Under the pieces are notes generated by a model. That model was not told where the DNA came from. It searched no databases and saw nothing but the letters and a program-made list of their open reading frames with translations. A stretch of DNA of 36,201 nt from 2-02-FULL-55-14 sp964473365 (GTDB lineage: Bacteria; Bacteroidota; Ignavibacteria; UBA10030). The stretch is from positions 1-36,201 of the forward strand of contig CAYYOV010000028.1 in the NCBI GenBank assembly GCA_964473365.1. The letters are read 5' to 3'. Shown one piece after another: positions 7,545 to 16,076 of the stretch. The number at the start of each line of letters is the position of its first letter. Position 1 is the first letter of the stretch. The position numbers were made by a program, and so were the translations under genes.

Positions 7545-9185
7545 ATGGCAAATGGATCTATTGCCGCTGAGGCGTCGTTCTACGACCAGCCGATGCCTGC
7601 CCACCGGAAGGGGCTGGCGTCGTGGTTGTTGACGTACGACCACAAGCGGATCGGGCTCCTGTACCTCTGGTCGGTGTCGTTCTTCTTCGGCGTCGCCGTC
7701 CTGGCCGGCTTCCTGATGCGGCTCGAGATGTGGACCCCCGGTCCGACGATCATGTCGGCCCAGCAGTACAATGAGCTCTTCACGCTTCACGGCGTGGTGA
7801 TGGTCTTCTTGTTCATCATCCCTGCCGTGCCCGGCATTCTGGGAAATTTCTTCCTCCCCATCATGATCGGAGCGCGTGACGTCTTCTTCCCCCGGCTGAA
7901 CCTCATGTCGTGGTACTTGTACTGGCTCGGGGCGATCATCGCGTTGACGGCAATGTTCCTGCCGGGCGGTCCGAGCGACACGGGCTGGACGTTCTACATT
8001 CCCTACAGTGTCCGGTCGTCGACGAACGTTACCTACGCGCTGCTCGGGGCCTTCATCCTCGGGTTCTCGTCCATCCTGACGGGCCTGAATTTTATCGTCA
8101 CGACGCACCGCATGCGCGCACCGGGGATGACCTTCTTCAAAATGCCCCTGTTCGCCTGGGCGCAATACGCGACCGCGTGGATCCAGGTGCTGGCGACGCC
8201 GATCCTGGGCATTACGCTGCTGCTCATCGTCATCGAGCGGTGGTTCGGCGTGGGAATCTTCGACCCGTCGCTCGGCGGCGATCCGGTCCTCTACCAGCAC
8301 ATGTTCTGGATCTACTCCCATCCGGCCGTGTATATCATGGTCCTCCCGGCCATGGGTATCGTGTCGGAGATCATCCCGACATTCGCCCGGCGGACGATCT
8401 TCGGCTACAGCTTTATCGCCATGTCGTCCGTGGCCATTGCCGTGTTCGGATCGCTCGTATGGGCACATCACATGTTCACGGTTGGCATGAGTGATCCGGC
8501 CATGTGGATCTTCTCGTTCCTGACCTTCCTCGTGTCGATCCCCAGCGCCATCAAGATCTTCAACTGGGTTGCGACGTTGTACAAGGGTTCGATCGCCCTC
8601 GAGACCCCGCTGCTGTTCATCCTGTCATTCCTCGTCCAGTTCTCGATCGGCGGTTTTACGGGGATGATGCTGGGCGTCTTGTCGGTGAATCAGCACGTGC
8701 AGGACACGTACTTTGTGGTCGCGCACTTCCATTACGTCATGTTCGGCGGCGCCGCCTTCGCGTTCTTCGGGGCGCTGCACTATTGGTTCCCGAAGATGTT
8801 TGGCCGGATGTATTTCAACCGGCCGTCAGTCGTCGCCTGGGTCCTGACGACCATCGGGTTCAACATGCTCTACTTCCCGCTGTTCATCGCCGGGTATCTG
8901 GGCATGCCACGTCGATACTACGACTACCTGCCGGAATTCGCGCCATATCACCTTCTTTCGATGGTGGGTTCGTGGGTGCTCGTGCTCGGCCTCATCATCC
9001 TCGCCGTCAACCTGATCGTCTCGATGAAGCGTGGAGCAAAGGCACCGGCCGATCCGTGGGGTGGCGTGACGCTCGAGTGGACGATCCCCTCGCCGCCGCC
9101 GACGGAGAACTTCCACGAGATCCCGACGATGAGCGGAAAAGCTTACGATTTCTCCAAGTACGAAAAACCCGCGGAGGCCAAGTGA
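7545..9185 (+). CDS. ctaD: Cytochrome c oxidase subunit I (haem-copper oxidase, A2 type)
   Basis: A 546-residue, 12-helix catalytic subunit that reduces O2 and pumps protons. Ligands are visible: His82 and His396 for the low-spin haem, His394 for the high-spin haem, and His259, His308 and His309 for CuB. Tyr263 in YSHPAVY is the residue cross-linked to His259. The helix-VI motif is YSHP rather than GHPE, so the D-channel glutamate is absent and the Tyr-Ser pair of the A2 subfamily replaces it. This is the type found in Rhodothermus and Thermus caa3 oxidases. The stop overlaps the subunit III start (GTGA). Confidence 0.97.
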   Translation: MANGSIAAEASFYDQPMPAHRKGLASWLLTYDHKRIGLLYLWSVSFFFGVAVLAGFLMRLEMWTPGPTIMSAQQYNELFTLHGVVMVFLFIIPAVPGILGNFFLPIMIGARDVFFPRLNLMSWYLYWLGAIIALTAMFLPGGPSDTGWTFYIPYSVRSSTNVTYALLGAFILGFSSILTGLNFIVTTHRMRAPGMTFFKMPLFAWAQYATAWIQVLATPILGITLLLIVIERWFGVGIFDPSLGGDPVLYQHMFWIYSHPAVYIMVLPAMGIVSEIIPTFARRTIFGYSFIAMSSVAIAVFGSLVWAHHMFTVGMSDPAMWIFSFLTFLVSIPSAIKIFNWVATLYKGSIALETPLLFILSFLVQFSIGGFTGMMLGVLSVNQHVQDTYFVVAHFHYVMFGGAAFAFFGALHYWFPKMFGRMYFNRPSVVAWVLTTIGFNMLYFPLFIAGYLGMPRRYYDYLPEFAPYHLLSMVGSWVLVLGLIILAVNLIVSMKRGAKAPADPWGGVTLEWTIPSPPPTENFHEIPTMSGKAYDFSKYEKPAEAK

Positions 9186-9802
9186 CGACGCACGCCTCTT
9201 CTGTCGAGCATGTTCATCGGGACGACGTCGGCTCCCGGATGGGCATGTGGCTGTTCCTGTTCACCGAACTGGTCCTGTTCGGGGGACTGTTCATCGCCTA
9301 CGCCGTCTACCGGTTCACCTACCCGGTCGAGTTCCAGCTCGCGGCGCGGGAGCTCGATACGCTCCTCGGGACCATCAACACCATCATTCTGCTGACGAGC
9401 AGCCTGACGGCGGCCATGTCGATCACGGCCATGCAGGAAGGGAAGAAGGACCTGACCCTTCTGCTACTGGGGATCACCATCGTTCTAGCTGGACTCTTTC
9501 TGGTGAACAAGTACTTCGAGTGGGGCCACAAGTTCGATATCGGGCTGTATCCGCAGTCGTCGGTGATGCTGGCGAAGCCGGCCGGAGAAGTGATGTACTT
9601 CGGCCTCTACTACGTGATGACGGGCCTGCACGGCCTGCACGTCATCATCGGTATGGCGCTGCTGGCATGGGTGATGCGCCAGGTGGCGACGGGCGCTATT
9701 CACCAGGGTTCATACGTGCGGCTCGAATCGGGGGCGCTCTATTGGCACCTCGTGGACATCATCTGGATCTTCCTGTTCCCCTTGTTCTACCTGTTGCATT
9801 GA
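9182..9802 (+). CDS. ctaE: Cytochrome c oxidase subunit III
   Basis: A 206-residue membrane protein with five hydrophobic segments, the short form of subunit III. It begins GTG within the overlap with the subunit I stop. The frame is open upstream, but the conserved helix starting GMWLFLFTELVLFGGLF begins about 20 residues after this GTG, and GCGGAGG lies just upstream. The end, ALYWHLVDIIWIFLFPLFYL, is characteristic of the family. Subunit III stabilises the catalytic core and lines the O2 entry route. Subunit IV starts seven bases later. Confidence 0.94.
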   Translation: MTTHASSVEHVHRDDVGSRMGMWLFLFTELVLFGGLFIAYAVYRFTYPVEFQLAARELDTLLGTINTIILLTSSLTAAMSITAMQEGKKDLTLLLLGITIVLAGLFLVNKYFEWGHKFDIGLYPQSSVMLAKPAGEVMYFGLYYVMTGLHGLHVIIGMALLAWVMRQVATGAIHQGSYVRLESGALYWHLVDIIWIFLFPLFYLLH

Positions 9803-9809
9803 GGACATC

Positions 9810-10124
9810 ATGAGCACGACGACACACGATGCGCACGAAGGGCACGCGGAACAGGCCCACAAGGTCAGCTACGGGCAGTTCTTTCTGATCTACCTGGGCT
9901 TGCTGGCGCTCACGGGCCTGACGGTGGCCCTGGCCGGTATCGACCTCGGCAAGTGGATCCTGCTCACGGCGATGGGGATCGCGACGGCAAAGACGGCGCT
10001 CGTCCTCAATATTTTCATGCATCTGAAGTTCGAGGAACCGCTGTTGAAATGGTTCGTCGGGGTCGCCATTCTCATCCTGGCGATCTTCTTCGGGCTGACA
10101 TTCTTCGACTACGCGTTTCACTGA
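9810..10124 (+). CDS. ctaF: Cytochrome c oxidase subunit IV (prokaryotic COX4 family)
   Basis: A 104-residue protein with a His-rich cytosolic start (MSTTTHDAHEGHAEQAHK) and three hydrophobic helices. The central ALVLNIFMHLKFE is characteristic of bacterial subunit IV. It is an accessory subunit without cofactors. It follows subunit III closely and is separated from subunit II by an inverted-repeat spacer. Confidence 0.9.
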   Translation: MSTTTHDAHEGHAEQAHKVSYGQFFLIYLGLLALTGLTVALAGIDLGKWILLTAMGIATAKTALVLNIFMHLKFEEPLLKWFVGVAILILAIFFGLTFFDYAFH

Positions 10125-10136
10125 AGAAGAGGATCC

Positions 10137-10208
10137 ACCGCTAAGGCGCAAAGGCGCAACGGATATTTTCACATCCTCCTTTCCTTCGCGCCATTGCGTC
10201 TTGGCGGT
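10137..10208 (+). repeat. Intercistronic inverted repeat of the CTAAGGCGCAAAGGCGC type
   Basis: Two 27-nt arms (10137-10163 and 10182-10208) are reverse complements at 22 of 27 positions and enclose an 18-nt loop. The arms are built from words such as AAGGCGCAA and TTGCGTCTTGGCGG. The element sits between subunit IV and subunit II, where a hairpin could affect mRNA stability or downstream expression. It has no T-tract typical of a terminator. Confidence 0.85.
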
Positions 10209-10234
10209 ACCATCTTCCCTCAAGGGTCTTGACC

Positions 10235-10906
10235 ATGTTCAAAGGCGCATCATCCTTCACTGAGAACGTCGATGCGGCGTTCTGGCTCGTCGTGACGCTG
10301 TCCGCGATCGTCTTCGTGGGCATCATCATCACGATGATCTACTTCCTCGTGCGTTACCGGCGCTCGAAGAACCCGTACTCCACGAGCATCGAGGGCCATT
10401 TGGGCCTTGAGATCGCATGGACGGCCATTCCGCTCGTACTGTTCATGTGGATGTTCTCTATCGGCTGGGTGGGCTACAAGGATATGGCCACCATCCCGAA
10501 GGATGCCATTCCGATGAAGGTCGAGGCGTGGATGTGGCAATGGCAGATGGAGTATCCGAATGGTCTGCAGGTCGATACCCTCCGGGTTCCCATCAACACG
10601 CCGGTGAAGGTGGCGCTCCATTCGCGCGACGTGAGCCATTCGTTCTACATTCCCGCGTTCCGGTTCAAAAAGGACGTGATCCCGGGCCGGAACAACTCCG
10701 CGTGGTTCAAGGCCATCAAGCTGGGCTCGTACGACATCGCCTGCGCGGAATATTGCGGACTGAAGCACTCGGGCATGTACACCAAGGTCGTCGTGCTCGA
10801 TTCTACGGCCTTTGAAGACTGGTATCGCGCCGCGTCCGCGGCGGCGGGGAAGGCGTATACACCGCTTCTGGCCCTGTCCGCGGTTCCACCTGTACCCAAC
10901 CCCTGA
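10235..10906 (+). CDS. ctaC: Cytochrome c oxidase subunit II with CuA centre
   Basis: A 223-residue protein with two membrane helices (about 15-40 and 60-82), then a periplasmic cupredoxin domain. The CuA ligands are present: His135, and Cys170, Glu172, Cys174, His178 and Met181 in CAEYCGLKHSGM. The aromatic patch WMWQWQ is also present. I chose the ATG at 10235 because AAGGG lies eight bases before it; a TTG two codons upstream is less likely. Unlike classical caa3 enzymes, no cytochrome c domain is fused to the C-terminus. That domain may be supplied by the next gene. Subunit II coming last (I-III-IV-II) is unusual. Confidence 0.95.
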   Translation: MFKGASSFTENVDAAFWLVVTLSAIVFVGIIITMIYFLVRYRRSKNPYSTSIEGHLGLEIAWTAIPLVLFMWMFSIGWVGYKDMATIPKDAIPMKVEAWMWQWQMEYPNGLQVDTLRVPINTPVKVALHSRDVSHSFYIPAFRFKKDVIPGRNNSAWFKAIKLGSYDIACAEYCGLKHSGMYTKVVVLDSTAFEDWYRAASAAAGKAYTPLLALSAVPPVPNP

Positions 10907-10911
10907 CCACC

Positions 10912-12246
10912 ATGGACCTGCTCAAATCCCTGGCGATGCCGCAGTCGCAGGAGCACTATCGACTGCTCCTGTTCATGCTGAACCTGACGTTCATCGTGTT
11001 CGTGCCGTATATCGGCTTCCTGCTTGGGGCGTCGTTCCTGGCGCGGCGCGAAGAGCGCAAGGGCCGTGCGACCGGCAACCCGATGAAGATTCGATTCGCC
11101 CGCGACCTGGTCGATATCGTCCTGGCCAACAAGAAGGTGCTCGCCTTCCTGGGCGTCATCCCGTCGCTGGCGCTCGTGTTCCTGTATGCGCAGTTGCTCC
11201 AACAGACGCCCGCCATCGCTGTCGACCTGGCCGGCTGGGGATTTTTGTTCCTTCTGACAGCCGCCATTCTGCTCTACGCCTACAAGTACACGTTCGATCT
11301 GGCCGGTGTGCTCGATGGGCTGCTTGGGAAGGGGCATCCGACCGAGGAGGCCAAACAGTTTGCCGTCGTGAATGCCCGAACACATGACGCCATGGGACGC
11401 TGGGGGATCGTGTTCATCGCCGCGGCGCTCTTTCTGCTGACGTCCGCGATGGCCGTGGCCGTCAATCGCGATGCGTGGACCAACATTGGAGCGATCTGGG
11501 AACTGTTCATCGCCCCGGATGTGTATGTCAAGTACCTCCAGTTCCTGGCCCTGTCGCTCGGCATGACCGGACTGGGCATCCTCTTCTTTTTCTTCTCATG
11601 GGAGGGTGGCAAGAAGATCGATCCTGCGTACGCCGCCTACGCGCGCAAGAAGGGCGTGGACCTCGCCGTCGTGTCGCTGTTGGCTCAGCCCCTGCTCATC
11701 TTCCTCAGTCTCTTCTTCCTTCCGGCGGAAGCGCTGTCGGGAGTTATGGTGGCCCTGGCGGGTATCGCCGTCCTCCTGCTCCTGCTGGCGCTGCAATTCC
11801 TGTATGCGCTCGAGAAGGAAGGCAGCATGCAATATGTGGGGTATGCCTTCTTCGCGCTTGTCTGCGCGAGCGCCTTTACGGTGACGAAGGACCAGCTGGC
11901 GATCCAGAATGCGACGAAGCAACATGCCGCGCAGCTCGTCGTGGCGCATGAGCGTCAGATGGAGACATTGAAGGCGAAGCTGGGTATCGGCGCTCCGTTG
12001 CCGACGGGCGAAGACATCTACAACGGCAAGTGTTCAGCGTGCCATCTTTATGACCAAAAGAAGGTCGGCCCGCCCTACAACGTCGTTCTCCCGAAGTATG
12101 CCGGCAAGAAGGCCGATATGATCTCATTCGTCCTGAACCCGGCAAAGGTCGACCCGGCATATCCACCGATGCCCAACCAGGGCCTGAAGCCCGCAGAGGC
12201 CGATTCGATCGTGTCGTACCTGTTCCGGAAGTACGGCCAGCAATGA
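10912..12246 (+). CDS. Polytopic membrane protein with C-terminal cytochrome c domain
   Basis: A 444-residue protein. About eight hydrophobic helices fill residues 20-330, followed by a charged helix and a monohaem cytochrome c domain with CSACH at 374-378 and likely axial Met420 (PPMP). I do not recognise the membrane part. His16 and a histidine in ARTHDAMGRWG lie at helix edges, but nothing shows that they bind haem. It begins five bases after the subunit II stop and is the last gene before a terminator, so it belongs to the oxidase unit. A role as the membrane-tethered electron donor to CuA is inferred from context, since subunit II lacks its own cytochrome domain. Confidence 0.8.
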   Translation: MDLLKSLAMPQSQEHYRLLLFMLNLTFIVFVPYIGFLLGASFLARREERKGRATGNPMKIRFARDLVDIVLANKKVLAFLGVIPSLALVFLYAQLLQQTPAIAVDLAGWGFLFLLTAAILLYAYKYTFDLAGVLDGLLGKGHPTEEAKQFAVVNARTHDAMGRWGIVFIAAALFLLTSAMAVAVNRDAWTNIGAIWELFIAPDVYVKYLQFLALSLGMTGLGILFFFFSWEGGKKIDPAYAAYARKKGVDLAVVSLLAQPLLIFLSLFFLPAEALSGVMVALAGIAVLLLLLALQFLYALEKEGSMQYVGYAFFALVCASAFTVTKDQLAIQNATKQHAAQLVVAHERQMETLKAKLGIGAPLPTGEDIYNGKCSACHLYDQKKVGPPYNVVLPKYAGKKADMISFVLNPAKVDPAYPPMPNQGLKPAEADSIVSYLFRKYGQQ

Positions 12247-12277
12247 TCGCCGGCTATCCATAAGGCCTCACGAAAAG

Positions 12278-12304
12278 GGGCAGTGGTCTGAGAGGCCACT
12301 GCCC
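12278..12304 (+). terminator. Terminator-like hairpin closing the respiratory cluster
   Basis: GGGCAGTGG pairs with CCACTGCCC, and TCT/AGG extends the stem to 12 pairs with one wobble and a GAG loop. It is followed by TTATCGTT, a weak T-tract. It lies 31 bases after the last oxidase-cluster gene. Confidence 0.75.
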
Positions 12305-12365
12305 TTATCGTTCATTCCACGGGAGATACACCCTTCGGGGTTTCCAGTACGCAGGTCCGCAGACC

Positions 12366-14318
12366 ATGAACATCATCCTGCTTTTCACTACCGTCACCAC
12401 GCTCGGCCTGCAGACCGAGCCAGCGTCAACTGACAGCGTGCAAGCCCGCATAGCGTATCCGGTCGTCGTGGGGACCGATACCGTCACCGTCATTCGGGAA
12501 CCGCTCGGCGCGTTCACGCCGGCACAACGGGCATCGGCCGCATCGGAACGTCTCACACGACTGGTGCAGAGCCGTTCGCTCGATTCGACGAAGGTCCAGG
12601 TCGTCGACCGGAACAACCTCGCCGAGATCCGGTGGAACGACGAGGTGCTTCTGGTGATCTCCGATGCCGACGCGGGTGATGTCGGTCGAGAGGTGCGGGC
12701 GCATGAGATCGCGGGCCGCATGGCTGCGATCCTGATCCCGCAGGGGGAGGCGTATTCGCGGAAGGCGCTCTTGATCGACCTTGCCATCGCGGCGGGAATG
12801 GCGATTGCCCTCGGCCTGTTCCTCCTGGTATTCCGATGGATCTTCCCCCGCATCTACGACCGTATCGAGCGTCTCGAAGGGACCGTGCTGCGTGCCGTGA
12901 GTGTGCGGTCCACCGAGATCATCTCAGCAGGGTCGCTCGTCAATGCCGTCCTGGCGCTGGCAAAGGGCGTCCGCTTGGCCTTGTCGCTTGCGCTCCTCTA
13001 CATCTTCCTCACACGTACGCTGGCGATGTTCCCGTGGACGCAGACATGGAATCTCGAGCCGATCATCCGCGGATTGTTCGAGACCGTTGCCGTGACGGCG
13101 GCAGCCTTCGTGCTGGGTCGAACCATCCTGGCGATCCACCATCGCCTCTCGGAGAAGGTCCGGAGCTGGAAGGGAACGTTGATCAAGCCGGTCCGGCTTC
13201 GGTCCGTCGAGGTGTTCTCGGAAGAACGGATCACGGACCTGATCCTGTTCGGCGGAAAGATCTCCAGGGTGGTCCTGTTCCTGATCTTGGGCTATTTCTA
13301 CGTGACCCTCGTCTTCAGCTTCTTTGTCTTCACCGAGACGTGGGCGGCGAGCCTGGTCGGCTACGTGCTGCAGCCGCTCATGAGCACCCTCCGGGCGTTC
13401 ATTGTCTACATCCCGAACATGGTCGCCATCGTGGTCGTGGCGACGATTACGCGATACTTCATCCGATTCATCCACTTTCTCTTCAACGAGGTGGGAAAGG
13501 GGTCCATTACCCTGCCGGGATTCTATCGGGAATGGGCCGAACCAACGTTCAAGATCGTACGGTTCCTCATCCTGGCGTTCGCGGCGGTCGTTATCTTCCC
13601 GTATCTCCCGGGGGCGGATTCGCCCTTCTTCCAGGGGATCTCCGTGTTCCTCGGTGTTCTGTTCTCGCTCGGTTCGACGTCCGCCGTTGCGAATATCGTC
13701 GCGGGAACGGTGCTGACCTACATGCGTCCGTTCCGTGTCGGGGATCGTGTACGGATCGCTGACACGGTCGGAGATGTCGTCGAGAAATCGCTCCTTGTGA
13801 CCCGGGTACGCACGATCAAGAACGTCGACGTGACCATCCCAAACTCCATGGTGCTCGGTGCCCACATCGTCAATTACAGCTCCTCGTCCGAAGAGCGGGG
13901 GTTGATCCTCCACACGGCGGTGACGATCGGCTACGATGTCCCGTGGCAGAAGGTCCATGCGCTCCTTGTTGAGGCGGCAGGACGCACGGCCGCAATCGAG
14001 AAGCAGCCTGCCCCGTTCGTGCTTCAAACGGACCTGGGCGATCATTCCGTGCGGTACGAGCTCAACGGTACGACACGACAACCGGCGCGGATGGCGATGA
14101 CATACTCCGAGCTCCACCAGAACATCCAGGACGTGTTCAACGGTGCGGGGGTCGAGATCTTGTCGCCGCAATACACGGCCGTTCGGGACGGCAACACGAC
14201 GACCATTCCGGCAGAACATCTCCCGCCGGACTATGCCGCTCCTGGATTTCGGATCGATCCGTTGTCATTTCCGCCCGAGGCAAAGGGTAAAGGCCGCCGC
14301 ACGAAGGGGGTTCGCTAG
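12366..14318 (+). CDS. MscS-family mechanosensitive ion channel
   Basis: A 650-residue protein. An N-terminal hydrophobic segment is followed by a periplasmic domain (about 20-135), then six to seven membrane helices, and then the MscS pore and beta domain. The signature FSLGSTSAVANIVAG is near residues 431-445, followed by MRPFRVGDRVRI. The C-terminal cytosolic part includes IPNSMVLGAHIVNYS. MscS channels release solutes on hypo-osmotic shock. The extra N-terminal helices and periplasmic domain put it among the larger MscS/YnaI/MscK-like variants. Only a weak SD (GCAGGT) precedes the ATG. It follows the respiratory terminator and is probably transcribed alone or with the next gene. Confidence 0.92.
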   Translation: MNIILLFTTVTTLGLQTEPASTDSVQARIAYPVVVGTDTVTVIREPLGAFTPAQRASAASERLTRLVQSRSLDSTKVQVVDRNNLAEIRWNDEVLLVISDADAGDVGREVRAHEIAGRMAAILIPQGEAYSRKALLIDLAIAAGMAIALGLFLLVFRWIFPRIYDRIERLEGTVLRAVSVRSTEIISAGSLVNAVLALAKGVRLALSLALLYIFLTRTLAMFPWTQTWNLEPIIRGLFETVAVTAAAFVLGRTILAIHHRLSEKVRSWKGTLIKPVRLRSVEVFSEERITDLILFGGKISRVVLFLILGYFYVTLVFSFFVFTETWAASLVGYVLQPLMSTLRAFIVYIPNMVAIVVVATITRYFIRFIHFLFNEVGKGSITLPGFYREWAEPTFKIVRFLILAFAAVVIFPYLPGADSPFFQGISVFLGVLFSLGSTSAVANIVAGTVLTYMRPFRVGDRVRIADTVGDVVEKSLLVTRVRTIKNVDVTIPNSMVLGAHIVNYSSSSEERGLILHTAVTIGYDVPWQKVHALLVEAAGRTAAIEKQPAPFVLQTDLGDHSVRYELNGTTRQPARMAMTYSELHQNIQDVFNGAGVEILSPQYTAVRDGNTTTIPAEHLPPDYAAPGFRIDPLSFPPEAKGKGRRTKGVR

Positions 14319-14390
14319 AATGCCAGGACGGATTCAGATCATTCCATGTTCTGGAAGTCTCTCTCTCACATCACCCATCGGCTCGATCCC

Positions 14391-15356
14391 ATGAAACGAA
14401 GACAATTCCTTTCGATCTCCAGCGCACTGCCTGTTGTGCCGGCGGCCCTCTCCGTTGCTTCGTGTGCTCCTCCGACAGGTCCCGGCGGGCCTGTGGTTGT
14501 CTGCACATGGGACTTTGGTGAGGTCGTGGCACGCACGGCGTACGAGGTGCTGGAGAAGGGGGGCTCGCCGCTCGATGCGGTCGAAGCAGGCGTGAAGATC
14601 CCCGAAGCGGACCCGACGGTGACGAGTGTCGGACGGGGCGGAGCCCCGGATCGCGACGGCCACGTGACGCTCGATGCATGCGTCATGGAAGGAAATGGCA
14701 ATTGCGGATCGGTGGTGTTCCTGGAGAACATCCTGCATCCCGTTTCGGTCGCCCGGGCCGTCATGGAACGGACGCCGCACGTGATGCTGGCGGGAGCGGG
14801 AGCCTTGCAGTTTGCACGGGAGCAGGGGTTTTCGGAAGATGAGTTGCTGACTCCGGAAGCGCAGAAGGCGTACGAGGCGTGGCTGGCAGCAGGGACCTAC
14901 AAACCCTCCAGTGCCCAGAACCATGACACGATCGGCATGCTAGCGTTATCCGATAGCGGCTCGATGGCCGGGGCTTGCACGACCAGTGGCATGGCATACA
15001 AGATCCGGGGCCGCGTTGGCGATTCGCCGATCATCGGAGCGGGTCTGTTCGTCGATGACGAAGTAGGGGGCGCCACTGCGACCGGGATCGGCGAGGCGGT
15101 CGTCAAGGTCGCCGGGAGTCATTCCATTGTCGAGCTCATGCGCCAGGGGCGCGGGCCGCAGGAGGCATGCCGAATCGTACTCCAGCGGATCCTCGACAAG
15201 CAACCGCAGTATCGGAAGGAAGAGGGTTTCCTGGTCGGATTTCTGGCGATGGACCGCCTCGGCAATATCGGCGGGGTGAGCTATCGGAAAGGTTTCCAGT
15301 ACTCGATCGTTCGCGACGGCCAAAACCAGGTCGTCGATGCCGAACATATGGTGTGA
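14391..15356 (+). CDS. Secreted glycosylasparaginase (Ntn-hydrolase, Tat and lipoprotein signal)
   Basis: A 321-residue member of the N4-(beta-N-acetylglucosaminyl)-L-asparaginase family, which cleaves the Asn-GlcNAc bond of glycoproteins and activates by autocleavage. The nucleophile is Thr180 in NHDTIGML. The stretches GDSPIIGAGLFVDDEVGGA and TATGIGEA fit the substrate pocket region. I chose the ATG at 14391 over 14346 because it starts a twin-arginine signal (KRRQFLS) that runs into a lipobox, VAS-Cys. This suggests Tat export and lipid anchoring. Folding before export would suit an enzyme that self-processes. No clear SD. Confidence 0.9.
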   Translation: MKRRQFLSISSALPVVPAALSVASCAPPTGPGGPVVVCTWDFGEVVARTAYEVLEKGGSPLDAVEAGVKIPEADPTVTSVGRGGAPDRDGHVTLDACVMEGNGNCGSVVFLENILHPVSVARAVMERTPHVMLAGAGALQFAREQGFSEDELLTPEAQKAYEAWLAAGTYKPSSAQNHDTIGMLALSDSGSMAGACTTSGMAYKIRGRVGDSPIIGAGLFVDDEVGGATATGIGEAVVKVAGSHSIVELMRQGRGPQEACRIVLQRILDKQPQYRKEEGFLVGFLAMDRLGNIGGVSYRKGFQYSIVRDGQNQVVDAEHMV

Positions 15357-15399
15357 TCGGATTGCCTGCATCTGCCTTCAGCGACGGCTGAACAACGAA

Positions 15400-15430
15400 A
15401 AAGCCCCCGAAGATCATCTTCGGGGGCTTT
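15400..15430. terminator. Strong bidirectional terminator
   Basis: A perfect 14-bp stem (AAAGCCCCCGAAGA with its complement) around a TCA loop, A-rich on the left and TTT on the right. It sits between the asparaginase (+) and the convergent last gene of the fibre locus (-), so it can serve both. Confidence 0.92.
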
Positions 15431-15545
15431 GCGTTGTTGGTCCCACCACGTACTTGAGATATGCCTGACCGCATCGAGGGACGCGATGCAAGAGCAGACA
15501 CAGAGGGAAGCCGAACGAATAGCGATGGGAAGGACGGCGCTGTGG

Positions 15546-16016
15546 CTAGTCGCTCAGCGTGATGATGACGGTACGCTGTGCGGAGGTCGGAGAGACGATG
15601 GAGGTGTTCACGAGAAGCGTGTAGGAGATCTCTTGATCGACCTCCACACCCTTCGCGATGCCGGAGACGAGGGTCACAGGCATCGGACCAGAGATCTCCA
15701 CAGGTCCGATGCTGCTTCCACGGAGACTGGCAGCTTTCATGAGCAGCCGCATGCCCTCCGGGAGGGCTTCATTCATGGAGGCCGAGAGTTTCAGGGCCGG
15801 ACGATTGGACGACAGTCGATAGCGGGAGGTGCGATCTTCTGTCTGAAGGATCGCCTCGCCGGCGGCGGTTGCCTGAGCAAGAAGGGAAGGCTCGCCGCTA
15901 ACGGCGAGCGAAGCAACTGGCAACACGCTCAGCTGGAGCGTTTGCGTTGCCGTGCTGCTCTGACCGTACATGCTGGCGCAGAGAGCCGGGACAAGGATGA
16001 CAATGAGTCTTCGCAC
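15546..16016 (-). CDS. Small secreted beta-rich protein, putative fibre subunit 4
   Basis: A 156-residue exported protein. The signal peptide RRLIVILVPALCASMYGQ is followed by TQTLQLSVLPVASLAVSG and alternating-hydrophobic strands, ending QRTVIITLSD. The start is GTG. Size, signal peptide, N-terminal strand and C-terminal TxTxT-like strand match the other three small proteins of this locus (19899-20366, 20363-20842, 21047-21502), so I treat it as a paralogue. It is the last gene on the minus strand and is separated from the barrel gene by a hairpin. The terminal strand resembles pilins of the spore-coat-U and DUF4402 type, but I cannot assign it to a named family. Confidence 0.7.
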   Translation of the reverse strand: MRRLIVILVPALCASMYGQSSTATQTLQLSVLPVASLAVSGEPSLLAQATAAGEAILQTEDRTSRYRLSSNRPALKLSASMNEALPEGMRLLMKAASLRGSSIGPVEISGPMPVTLVSGIAKGVEVDQEISYTLLVNTSIVSPTSAQRTVIITLSD

Positions 16017-16017
16017 A

Positions 16018-16056
16018 GTTCGGAGGTGGGTTCGTCAATATGCCACCCCCCCGAAC
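16018..16056 (-). promoter_or_regulatory. Intercistronic hairpin between barrel gene and subunit 4
   Basis: On the minus strand, GTTCGG plus a G-run and GTGG pair with CCACCTCCGAAC just before the GTG of the 15546-16016 gene. The stem is about 12 bp with one mismatch and a 13-nt loop. There is no T-tract, so it more likely modulates mRNA stability or translation than terminates. Confidence 0.6.
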
Positions 16057-16076
16057 CAATGTCAACATTCCTGCAG

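Noticed and set aside
10137..10208. Inverted repeat as an intrinsic terminator within the oxidase operon
   Set aside because: No T-tract, many mismatches, and subunit II right behind it is needed with the other subunits; it fits a dispersed repeat better.
12924..14219. 431-codon open frame antisense to the MscS gene
   Set aside because: Shadow frame; the MscS signature is on the other strand.
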